Assembly: GCA_049999725.1 (NCBI GenBank)
Contig: JBNGIS010035370.1
Span: 1 to 32,323, forward strand
Reading direction: 5' to 3'
Length of the DNA: 32,323 nucleotides
Origin: Haplomitrium mnioides
Lineage: Eukaryota > Marchantiophyta > Haplomitriopsida > Calobryales
Part shown: piece after piece, positions 9,582 through 18,444 of the stretch
Position numbering within the stretch: position 1 is the stretch's first letter
How the letters are laid out: each line of letters begins with the position of its first letter
The notes under the pieces: model-generated
Databases searched by the model: none
What the model saw: only the letters and a program-made list of their open reading frames with translations
What the model was told of the DNA's origin: nothing
Made by a program: the position numbers and the translations under genes

Positions 9582-11498
9582 ATGGGAAATCTCTTTTCAA
9601 AAAAGCCCAAGGTGACGGACATCGATCGGGCAATTCTTACATTGAAAACGCAACGCCGTAAGCTCTCCGTCTACCAGCATCAGGTGTGTTCTCATCCCTG
9701 ATTACCTACTCGTATATCGCGATTGAGCAGATGGCATTATGATTGATATGAGATGCTGAGGAGGTTAACTGCGGGGCGATTCTCGGGAAGTTTATCATAA
9801 GCAGGAAATATCTCATGATGATTCAGTCACGACGTCGAATGTTGAGCTTACGATGCTTCTATCTGGTCCGAATTCTTGTGGGGGGCGCTTTGGATTGTTG
9901 TCCTGAAGCTTTTCGGTTGGATAATTCAATCACGACGTCGAATGTTGAGCTTATGATGCTTCTATCTGGTCCGAATTCTTTTGGGTAATGCTTTGGATTG
10001 CTGTCCTGAAGCTTTTCTGTTGGATAACACTGAGAGGTTGATGTGTCCCATTTCAGCTAGATGCAGTGATAGTGCGAGAGAAAGAGGTTGCGAGGGAGTT
10101 GTTAAAAGAAAAGAAGAAGGACCGAGCTTTGCTAGCTCTGAAAAAGAAGAAGACACAAGAAGAGCTTCTCAAGAAAGTTGACGTCTGGATCTTGAATGTT
10201 GAACAACAGGTACAATGATGGCAAGCTTTCGGGAAACGTCTTGTTGAGCTGACTAATATTCCAGGAGTGTATATTCATTTGTCAATCTTGGCTGTCTGTC
10301 CACCGCAATAAAGTCTTTCACACCACACTTCTGATAGGATCTAATGAGCCAATCAAGCATGTTCGTAATTTTGCAACCATTTTTGAGTTTGTTTGTTTCA
10401 TGAGAGGAGTCTTCAAGTTAGTGACACATTTGGCCATGAGTCAGCTTTCAGATATTGAGATAGCAGGCAAGCAAAAGGCTGTCTTTGAGAGCCTCAAGGC
10501 AGGGCACAAAGCTCTCAAAGACTTGCAGAAAGAGGTCAATATTGATGATGTCCAGAAACTGCTGGAGGAGACTGCTGAGGCAAAGGCATACCAAGATGTA
10601 ATAATTTCTTCCCTACCCTTCAATTTTATTTGTGCCCAATCTACAAGTAAGCTTGCACGTGAATTCTGACACTGATATCTCTAACGCATATCAAAAACAT
10701 GGATTGTTTTTATCCAATGAGTAACATAACTTTGTATATGGCATCTTGATTGATGGCAGGAAATAAATGCTGTGTTTGGTGAGCAACTCACCACTGATGA
10801 CGAAGAAGCTGTGTTATATGAGCTGGAAAATCTAGAGACCATGGTTAGTTCTTAGAAATCTTCTTGTCAAGTTGTACTCCTCAGGGTTTCTCGGTGCATC
10901 ATTTTGTAAGCTAGTATTTCTGCACGCAGCTCATAAGGTCTAAGCACCATTGGTTGTGTAGATGGCTTTGGAAGATTTACCAGACGTACCTGCAACAGCT
11001 GAACCAAGAAAAGAGGCAAAACCAGGAAAAGAACCCGGAAAAGAGCAGGTTCTACAAGATCCCATTGAAGAGCCCTCGGAGGGATTGGTTGCAAAACTTG
11101 ATAGATCACCCGCTGATTGTAATTCGATCAATATCAGCTCTTCAAGTTCAAGAACACCTGTGGACGCTACAGAAGTCAGCGAAGTTGCTGAGGACGATTT
11201 GGATCTTCCATCCGTTCCAACCATTCAAGTCCGGCGTCCAGAGCAAGATCGTCATCAGTCAGAGCCTACTGCTATCAAACGAACAGGTAAGGGTTGGTGT
11301 TGAAGGGGCACATATCAGTCTACTAATCTGGATAACCTTGCTTTGCACATGAAGCTCAAATCAAGCTCTATCATTTTGTAGAGCAAACTCCAAGGCAAGG
11401 TAACCAATGCGCAGTTTCAGCTGTACTCTAGGGAATGAGGAGGCAAAACATATTTATGTGGGTGGTTGTGTGTTGCAGAGGAAATGCTCCCAGCGTAG
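9582..11498 (+). CDS. VPS20: VPS20/CHMP6-like ESCRT-III subunit (7 exons, complete)
   Basis: VPS20 nucleates ESCRT-III filaments on endosomal membranes during multivesicular-body sorting, linking ESCRT-II to VPS32. Exons: 9582-9683, 10057-10209, 10445-10597, 10760-10843, 10962-11286, 11382-11399 (18-bp microexon), 11479-11498; about 284 aa. [19 protein letters not shown] gives an N-myristoylation-type Gly2 and the start of the first core helix. Basic helices follow ([24 protein letters not shown]), then [23 protein letters not shown]-like [21 protein letters not shown] and [10 protein letters not shown]. The acidic, Pro/Ser-rich tail (from residue 165) carries two DLPxVP motifs (169-174 and 245-250) resembling MIM2 sites for MIT-domain partners. 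The tail is longer than in most homologues. The last two exons rest only on splice signals and phase, giving ...QEEMLPA; reading through instead stops at 11303 (277 aa). Core exons are very secure, the 3' end less so. Confidence 0.92.
9821..10026. repeat. 103-bp tandem duplication in VPS20 intron 1
   Basis: Unit 1 is 9821-9923 and unit 2 is 9924-10026. Both begin ATTCA(G/A)TCACGACGTCGAATG and end in GTTGGATA, with a handful of substitutions between them (for example GGGGGGCGC against TTGGGTAATGC in the middle). The second copy ends 30 bp before the exon 2 acceptor, so the branch-point region stays outside the repeat. Confidence 0.9.
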
Positions 11499-12439
11499 TC
11501 TCCTAAAAAGTATATTTCAACAAAGAGTGTTCGTCAATCATCAGCACGGGGTTCGTAACAGGCTGCTCTGCAAAATGTCATCCATTAATGTTGCCCAGTT
11601 GTGAATTCCAATGGATAGTTGTGGAGGCTCGAGCAGTGAAGCAACCCAATGTTAGATCTGGTTTGAAGATCTGGTGAGATTTTTGACGGCCAGCATTTAA
11701 CAATGTTCAAGTGCGTACCAATTTAGGTGCGTTAAGAGTGCAATTAGCAGTAGTTTTCATGCTTTTGCTGCCATAGATCGTACTTCCTGTGGAGTTGTCT
11801 CACCCCTTTGAATATAGAAGAGCAAAAGAACACGGAAGTGAACAATCACGTTTTTTGGGCCACAGAAATCAGTCCGGAAACTTGATATCTTTCGAGTGTT
11901 GGGACGAGTTGACTACTAATTGAGAAGAGTACATTACAACTCCTTATATCCCAGGCAATTAAGGCTCGTCTTTTGGAATGTGTTAGGACATATGTGAGAC
12001 CGACAGTACAGCGGACAAGTTGGCCGAGAAAGCATGAAGCAATTGATTGGATGTGTAGAAAGCATGAAGCAATTGATTGGATGTGTAGTGCAAAGGAATT
12101 CGATTGTCTACTAGTCACAGTTCCCGTGGAAACATGTGAAGCAACCAGTCTCTGGACGAAATCGATGGAATTCCAATTTCTGGCAATCAATGTTCTCTTG
12201 GTAAAGCAACGCATGTGAAACATTGACATTACTTCCCAAATCTCGATCACAGCACTACTTGACCATCTCTGGATCAAAATGTCGACGAAATGGAAACACA
12301 GAACGAAACTTGTATGAAATGGATATGAGCAGAATTTCGTTTGGAGAAGTCCTAAAACTGATAACGTTTGATCTGAGCGCAGGGGTCCCAATTAGAACAC
12401 CAATCTGTGAATTTGTTGTACTGATCCGCGGGGAGTAGG
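11499..12439. other. Intergenic region between VPS20 and the SAP30BP-like pseudogene
   Basis: This should hold the VPS20 3' UTR and whatever promoter the next locus had. An open frame on the minus strand (11846-12391) has no ATG at its 5' end, spans the 30-bp duplication and shows no family motif, so I do not call it. No transposon ends were seen. Confidence 0.5.
12029..12088. repeat. Perfect 30-bp tandem duplication
   Basis: The unit starts AAAGCATGAAGCAATTGATT and ends GGATGTGTAG. It occurs at 12029-12058 and again at 12059-12088 with no mismatch, which suggests a recent event. Confidence 0.95.
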
Positions 12440-13701
12440 ATGGCAAGGAAACGTAATGCTGAAGGAACAGCGCTGTTGTCTACGTACGCTGCGTCTGATG
12501 ACGAAGAGGATGGAGCGTTGCCTGATTCTCCTGGCACTCCCGAGCCTTTCTCGGCTAGTCCCGAGTCGAATGCCAGACTTGAGTCTCAATTGATGGACTA
12601 GAGATTGTGGATTATGCACAAGATGAGTCCGCGCTGGGCAGGTAGGTTGTCATGTTATGTCATCACATGCACGCCGCTCCTCAATAATTGACTTGTTTTT
12701 TTGAGTCGATTGTAACAGTCGCACAAACTAAATTCTCAGGAACAATTGGTTGACGAACCGTCTCCACCTGAGCAAGATACCGACGTCCAAGAAGCAAAGA
12801 GCAGGCTTCTGAAATCCAATAACCCGAATGCACAGAGCTGGATTACTTGAAAGATTTCCTACCTCCTTCTTCCAGTCAAACTGCGGGGAATTGCAGGTGA
12901 GACCTCTTTCACAAGAACTATTGGTTTTGGTTTAGGTAGTAAATGTACCATTGTATGAGTAATTCGACACAAAGCTGCTTGTTCATGACTAGTGAGCAAC
13001 ATCGTTACTAAAGAATCTTCAAGCAATATCGCGATTCATTGTGCGTTTGTTTGTTCAATTCCACGACACTAAAGTGAAACAAAACCACTAAAGGTGTACT
13101 TCTTAACAAAATGCATCTGATCGGTTAGTTTCTCGTTCGCAGTTGCTGATTTACAAACGAAGTTTGCCAAGTACCTGACTTAAAAAAACAATGGTAGGAG
13201 CTTCATTGAACAATTGCGCAATGTCGAAATCAGGATTTCTTACAAAGAGCAGTCATTCATCTGAGAATAGGTCATTTGGGGAGCTGTTTCAAGAAAGAGA
13301 TATTTGATCCTCAACTGAATTTTATGATGCTTTAGGTGAGGTATTTATCTCACCGATTTCTCTTACTGTGTACTTCGATGTTTGGTTAACAATGCTGAGA
13401 GTCAAAGTTGATACATCTATTTCGATTTCGGTCCGGTGTCCGCTTGTGGATTGGTCTATGGTCCATCTGAATCAAACAAATTGTGAATTATGAATTGTGT
13501 CTTATTTGTTAAATCATCTCGGGGTAAAGTGTGATCCTTTGACTGGAAACCTTGAATGGGCAGCTTTGGAGCAGAAGCGTGAGTTAGAAAGGAAGGAGCG
13601 AGCAGGAAAGAAAGCAACATCAATGTGTTGATTTTGTTCGAGGAAATTTACCTGCTACCGCTTCAATGCTGAAGCCTGCTGTCCAAATCATCCACAAAAG
13701 T

Positions 13702-14040
13702 ATGTTTCCCCTAGTGCAAGAATTTGTTTATTTGTTGAAGTACGAATGACACCAAAAGCTTGAGGTACAGGAAGTAGTTTGTGTTCAGAAATGCAGAAAT
13801 GTAGAAATGCAAAGAGCAAAATTACGGAAATAAACTGAAAGCACAATGACCCAACGTTACACACCCTCTTATACCCCTTTGCCAGGGAGTTAGGCCGGGT
13901 TATCTTTTACCATTAGTGAAATGTTTCTAACTAGGTTTAACCTAGATAACTCTAAACAGTTAATTTCTTAACACCCTCCTAACTGTCTAGAGTTAAACTT
14001 GTAGAAGTGGAGGGCTGATGCCCATGTTACATGCCTGCCT
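13702..14040 (-). mobile_element. Antisense LTR-retrotransposon remnant (probable copia LTR with 3' coding end)
   Basis: Read on the minus strand, a purine-rich tract (AGGAGGG, 13974-13980) is followed by TGTTAAGAAATTAACTG starting at 13973. This looks like a polypurine tract followed by the TG start of a copia LTR. A TATA-like TATAAGAGGG, a T-rich region and ATTTCTACATTTCTGC follow. The remnant sits between two exon relics of the SAP30BP-like pseudogene, where an exon is missing. The left limit is uncertain; I saw no matching second LTR and no target-site duplication. Confidence 0.5.
13948..13994. repeat. Inverted repeat, 15-bp arms, 17-nt loop
   Basis: AACTCTAAACAGTTA (13948-13962) pairs with TAACTGTCTAGAGTT (13980-13994) with one mismatch. 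The loop contains the presumed polypurine tract and LTR start of the antisense element. Confidence 0.85.
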
Positions 14041-14557
14041 GCCTCTACAGCTGCTTGCAATTGACACCTTCTTGGTGGCAGGTTGAGCTAGAAGACAAGA
14101 TAACAAGGCAGTCGATATTGAGTACCACTGATGCAATTGCTGCAGCCAATGCCCATGCAGCTTCAGTTACTGCTAGTGCCAATGCAGGGGCAGGCTATGC
14201 CTCTTTCACGTGAGCTGTGCTTGTCATTGAGATTGAAGTGATGTTTTGCATAATATTAGTCAATAATAATAAAATTAGTCAAATGTTTCGGGTCTTATGG
14301 AACTAACGTAAGATTGGGAGTGTTTGGGTTGTAAGCCTTGATGGTTTGCTGCCTTTACTGGAGTAGCTTAAGGTTGGGAGCGTTTGGAAGTAAATACTTT
14401 AGTTTGAAAGAGGAACATGAAAATATGCCAAATTGGACTCGATAACTCCAAGTAGAGATCATGTTTTTACCATTGTAACTCATTTCTTGGGATGGTTATA
14501 CAATTAGGCAACAAAAACGAATAGAAGCGGAGGAAAAGCTTAGGGTAAGTGAGAAAA

Positions 14558-14685
14558 ACACTCGCTTGCTTGTTGTAGAAATACTTTTGCAGTAAAGTAT
14601 AAGAGAAGAAGTTGACTGTATAAGCTTTATGAAATCTCATCTATAGTTTTTGGGTCTCACTTTGATCTCTCTCTTTGATTTATCA
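14558..14685 (+). repeat. 5' LTR fragment of copia-1: R-U5 only
   Basis: These 128 bp align without gaps to 18317-18444, the end of the 3' LTR, at roughly 90% identity by eye. Both start ACACTCGCTTGCTTGTTGTA and end TTTGATTTATCA. Upstream of 14558 similarity stops at once. In the 3' LTR the equivalent point lies 33 bp after the start of a TATA box, where transcription would begin. Confidence 0.88.
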
Positions 14686-14688
14686 GCA

Positions 14689-14700
14689 TGGTATCATCCA
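14689..14700 (+). other. Primer binding site of copia-1
   Basis: TGGTATCATCCA begins three bases after the LTR end. TGGTATCA is the usual plant copia match to the 3' end of initiator tRNA-Met. Confidence 0.75.
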
Positions 14701-15328
14701 GGTTCATGAATAGAGAGATTGTTCTTGAAAAGAGAGAAAGTATATGGTAGAAATTGAGTAGATCTCTAACAAAAACAAAAGTGAATTTAGTGCTTTCTCA
14801 AAGTTGATTCATGGCTACTTGTAATCTTGATTACTGGTCACAAATTTGGTCTTTGTTGATTCGTGATCATGAACTCAGAGGATTCATGAATAGATTGTTG
14901 GTGCATCAGGACTCTGATTTTGTGTATTTCGTATGTCATGTATTGACATGTATTTCATCAATGAGTTGTGCTGTCATCTGCCACTGTATGATCTAGTTCT
15001 ATTGTTGCGAAGAACAGCAGCGATTAAAGTTTGCATGATTCTTCTGTATACCAAAGCTTTTGATTCAGATGTATATCAAAGTCATACATATTGTATACCA
15101 CGAATTCTAATTCAGACGTATATCAAAGCCAGTAGTATTTCGTTCTCTGCACATCACGAAGTCAGACGCTAGTTCTCCTTGAGGCCTTGAGGTTATCGTA
15201 TATCACATAATTATATATTATATTGTATATCGTGATATCTAAGGTAGTCACAGGAGGTGACACAAATTTTTGAATTTCTTAAGGGTTCAAAATAGCAAAT
15301 GGAATTTCTTAGATTATAAGTGAGAAAT

Positions 15329-16290
15329 TAAATGAGAACAATTATAGTGTTTGGTCTATGAGAATGACCAACTTCATGAAAGTCAATGGTTTTTGGGATT
15401 TCATCACAGGTGTTGAAACAGAGCATGTGTTGAGCTCAAACCCATCTGCTGCAGAAATGCAAGCATTCAAGAGTTATATTGAGAAGTACACAAGTTGCTA
15501 TACTGGCTTACCATCAGTATTGATGATAAGATGATGAGATATATATTTGCATCAAAGATACCCAAGGAAGCTTGGGATATTTTGAAGAATAGATATGCAA
15601 TCACATCAGATGCAAGAAAGCTGACACTATAGATGGAGTTTTTTAATTTGTAGAAAGAAAAACTCAACATCAATAACTATATCTTGAAAATTAAATCACT
15701 AGTTGAACAGCTGGTGAATTTAGAAGAAGATGTAAAAGAGAGTGCTATTGGTGGTAGTATACCTGAATGGATTGGACAAAGAATACAAGCAATTCAAGAC
15801 TTCTATGAGAACAAGAGAGGGAGCTACATCGTTTACAGAGCTCATTTCTATACTTGTTGCAGAAGAACTTAACTTTGTTGGAGGAGCATCAAGTAATCAA
15901 GGCAATCATAAACAAGTTTTTTACTCTAACGGAGGTAGAGGTAGAGACAGCGGTTATGGAAGAAGCGGTTCTGGAAGAGGCCATTCAAATAAGACTGTGT
16001 ATAGTTAACAGCATCAACAATCAAATTCATATGGCAAAGGCCAATCTAGAGGTAATGGGAGTAATCAAAGACGCAGAGGTCAATATCAAAATCAAGGACC
16101 AAATTGTTTTTATTGTGGCAAGCCAGACCACATAGCGAGAGACTGTTATAAGAAACAGAATGATTTGAGGAACAATAGAGTTCAAGGGAACTATGCACGT
16201 TACAGTAAGACAAATAACGAGACATTATTTGTTATGCAACATGGGTACTCATCTATCGTCCATGAGGAAAAGAATGGTACTGGAGTTGTG
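15329..16290 (+). pseudogene. copia-1 gag (UBN2-type) with CCHC zinc knuckle, broken
   Basis: The gag nucleocapsid region packages element RNA. KLNENNYSVWSMRMTNFMKV near 15329-15390 is the typical copia gag opening, followed by a UBN2-like region. YKQFKTSMRTREGATSFTEL and ISILVAEELN follow near 15790-15880. The zinc knuckle at 16105-16146 reads CFYCGKPDHIARDC, an intact CX2CX4HX4C. Stops (for example TAG at about 15630) and frame changes break the frame. Upstream, 14701-15328 is a leader with no coding signal. It contains a direct repeat of about 46 bp (about 15046 and 15093) built around a GTATACCA-type motif and GTATATCAAAG. Confidence 0.8.
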
Positions 16291-16299
16291 TCAGATATC

Positions 16300-17207
16300 G
16301 AGATTTAGCATAAACGTATTGGGCATGTCAACATATAGAGATTGAGAAGCATGCAGAGTTTAGAGTTAGTCGTTGGGTTGCCTAGGTTTAAAGTGGAAGG
16401 AATGCAGAAGGTGTGTGAAGCTTGTCAATTCGGTAAGCAGTTAAGGAAGCCATTTCCTCATGACACATATGTGGTACGGATGCCACTTGAGTTGATACAC
16501 TCAAATGTATGGGGTCCTACACAAATACAATCTATTGGAGGATGCACATATTATGTGATGTTTATTCAATTTGATGATTGTTCACGGAAAATGTGGATAT
16601 ATTTTATGAAGCAAAAGAGTGACGTGTTTGATCACTTCAAGAACTTTCAAGCAATGATTAAAAAGGAGAAATGATAGCCAATAAAGTGTTTGCGGTCTGA
16701 TGGAGGTGGGGAGTATTTCTCCACATAATTGAGTAAGTATTTGTTGAAGGCAAGTATTAAGAGGCAATAGACTTGGAGATATACACTCCAACAGAAAGGG
16801 GTTGCTGAAAGGAAAAACATGCATGTAGCAGAGGTGGCACGTGCCTTAATGAATGAGAAGAATATGCCTCATTATTAATGGGCAGAGGTAGTATCAACAA
16901 CTGTATACACTATGAATCGTACTCCTACCGCATCGGTTCATGGATTGACACCAGAGGAGAAGTTCACAAGAAAACACCCAGATATTTCACACTTGAAAAT
17001 GTTTGGTTGTATCGCATATGTACAAGTACCATCAGAAACACGCAGCAAATTGGATCCAAAAGCTGAAAAGTGTGTGTTTATTGGATATTCACAGGAGCAG
17101 AAAGGCTACAGATGTTTTTGTCCTACTACATGAATGTTAATGGTAAGTAGAGACGTAGTCTTTGATGAATTAAGTACATGGTATGGTCCAAAAATTGAGG
17201 ATGATAC
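16300..17207 (+). pseudogene. copia-1 integrase, broken; protease absent
   Basis: The GAG-pre-integrase region shows HKRIGHVN, then KVCEACQFGKQLRKPFPH. The catalytic core follows with PLELIHSNVWGP, VMFIQFDDCSRKMWIYFM and QKGVAERKNMHVAEVARALM. The C-terminal part shows MNRTPTASVHGLTPEEKF, HLKMFGCIAYVQVP and KCVFIGYSQEQKGYRC. Stops lie at about 16306, 16336, 16672, 16726 and 16876, among others. Only about 150 bp separate this from the zinc knuckle, so the aspartic protease, normally about 100 codons, is deleted. Confidence 0.85.
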
Positions 17208-17215
17208 AATTGATA

Positions 17216-17959
17216 CAAAGGCAATATGCATTGGACATGATGTCCAAGTATGGGATGGCAGGTTGCAAACCAATTGCAACTCCTTTGGATCAGAGTTCTA
17301 AGTTGAGTAATCACGAAGGAGAGTTGGTGGAAGATTCCACCAGTTACAGATAGATGGTAGGGAGTCTGATTTATCTCACCATCACAAGACCAGACTTGAG
17401 TTATGTTGTAGGTCTGGTAAGTCAATTTATGCAAAGTCCACGGAAGCCGCACTTTGATGTAGTGCGTTGTATTCTTCGATATATGAAGTCAACAGTTCAG
17501 TATGGCATGTTCTATGAGAGTGGTAAGAAGCTCCATATTTTTGGTTTTACAGATGCAAATTGGGTAGGCAGTGCACATGATCAAAGATCAACAAGTGGAT
17601 TTGTATTTTCATTTGGTAGCGCTGGGATAGCGTGGAGCAGTAAGAAGCAACCAACAGTTGCGCTCTCAAGCACAGAGGTTGAGTATAGAGGTGCAGACAT
17701 GGCTACATGCAAGGTGGCATGGTTGCTTAAACTCCTGCATGATTTGGGAGTTAGTGTGAACATATCAATGGAGGTTTACTGTGACAATTTCAGCAGTATC
17801 CAGATGGCTAAAAATCCAGTTTTCCATACACGTTCAAAGCACATTGAGGTGCACTACCACTATGCGAAGGAGAAAGTATTGGCAAGGATGGTTGATCTGA
17901 AATATATCAGCACCAAAGATCAGGTGGCTGATATTTTTACCAAGTCATTGGGCGCATAG
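17216..17959 (+). pseudogene. copia-1 RT C-terminal end joined to RNase H
   Basis: The sequence passes directly from the integrase C-terminus (PKIEDDTIDT) to RQYALDMMSKYGMAGCKPIA, the end of RT. The RT palm with its YVDD box is therefore deleted, with the junction near 17210. From 17354 a 201-codon open frame carries RNase H and its connection: MVGSLIYLTITRPDLSYVV, FTDANWVGSAHDQRSTSGFV, SSKKQPTVALSSTEVEY, VYCDNFSSIQMAKNP, RSKHIEVHYHY and DQVADIFTKSLG. This is the best preserved part of the element. Confidence 0.88.
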
Positions 17960-18006
17960 AAGCTGCGGAAATTCATAGATCAACTTAGAGTACATGCATT
18001 GAGCTC

Positions 18007-18015
18007 GAGGGGGAG
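18007..18015 (+). other. Polypurine tract of copia-1
   Basis: GAGGGGGAG directly before the 3' LTR, as expected for plus-strand priming. Confidence 0.75.
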
Positions 18016-18444
18016 TATTGAGATTTTGAGCTCTGTCACTCGTTCTACAGTTGGTATACCAGTGTGATCTGGTATTCTACTGATGGTATACCAGGCTGAT
18101 CTGGTTTTCTGGTTGTATGGCTGGTATTATGCCAGCGTATGCAATATATGTATGTATATATGTAGATTAGGTATTTGGCTAGCGTATATCCCTTGTATTC
18201 GCGGGTGGTTGAGGAGGTAGTTTTGTATCGTGTGGCCGAGGATGTATTTGAGTTTGTGTGGCTACCGAGGATAGCCTTGTAGGTATATAAAGGGGATGAA
18301 GGGCACTCACCCAGACACACTCGCTTGCTTGTTGTAGAAATACTTTTGCAATAAAGTATAAGAAAAGAAGCTGATCGTATCAGCCTTCTGAAATCTCATC
18401 TACAACTCTTGGGTCTCTCTTTGATCTCTCTCTTTGATTTATCA
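18016..18444 (+). repeat. 3' LTR of copia-1
   Basis: The LTR is about 429 bp from TATTGAGATTTTGAGC to TTTGATTTATCA. U3 holds two 32-bp-spaced copies of GGTATACCAG..TGATCTGGT (18053 and 18085). A TATA box (TATATAAA, 18284-18291) precedes the R start at about 18317. The exact first base is uncertain by a few bases because the 5' LTR lacks U3. Confidence 0.85.

Larger units (their letters stand above)
12440..14544 (+). pseudogene. SAP30-binding-protein (HCNGP-like) gene, decayed, introns retained
   Basis: Intact homologues are nuclear transcription or splicing-associated proteins. Family segments appear in order. MARKRNAEGTALLSTY and an acidic stretch, then GLEIVDYAQDESAL (exon 12440-12641); LDYLKDFLPP (12740-12896); TKFAKYLT, NNGRSFIEQLRN, RNQDFLQRAVIHLRI, LGSCFKKEIFDP and EFYDAL (13143-13335); ALEQKRELERKER and QCVDFVRG (13564-13699); TTDAIAAANAHAASVTASAN then AGAGYASF (14082-14209); QQKRIEAEEKLR (14518-14544). 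Breaks: frame change ending at TAG 12599-12601; frame change near 12828-12836; TAA at 13181-13183; frame changes near 13222-13230, 13312-13316 and 13611-13615. The basic KRRSKWDK-type exon expected before 14082 and the final residues are missing. Retained GT-AG introns mean it is not a processed copy. Neighbouring genes are intact, so sequencing error is an unlikely cause of so many breaks. Confidence 0.8.
14558..18444 (+). mobile_element. Ty1/copia retrotransposon, internally deleted, 5' LTR lacking U3 (copia-1)
   Basis: The order is R-U5 (14558-14685), tRNA-Met-type primer site, 5' leader, gag, integrase, RT end plus RNase H, polypurine tract, complete 3' LTR (18016-18444). The domain order gag-integrase-RNase H is copia. 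No protease is found between the zinc knuckle and the integrase, and RT from its start through the catalytic Asp pair is missing. Many stops interrupt gag and integrase. The element starts 13 bp after the last exon relic of the SAP30BP-like pseudogene. I saw no target-site duplication. Confidence 0.88.

Noticed and set aside
11846-12391. 181-codon open frame on the minus strand
   Set aside because: It has no ATG at its 5' end, spans a 30-bp tandem duplication and shows no recognisable motif. Its length in a region of unknown function is not enough evidence.
12440-12601. Short intact gene of about 53 codons
   Set aside because: The product is only the N-terminal part of the SAP30BP family. 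The continuation GLEIVDYAQDE follows in another frame, so it is the broken start of a larger gene.
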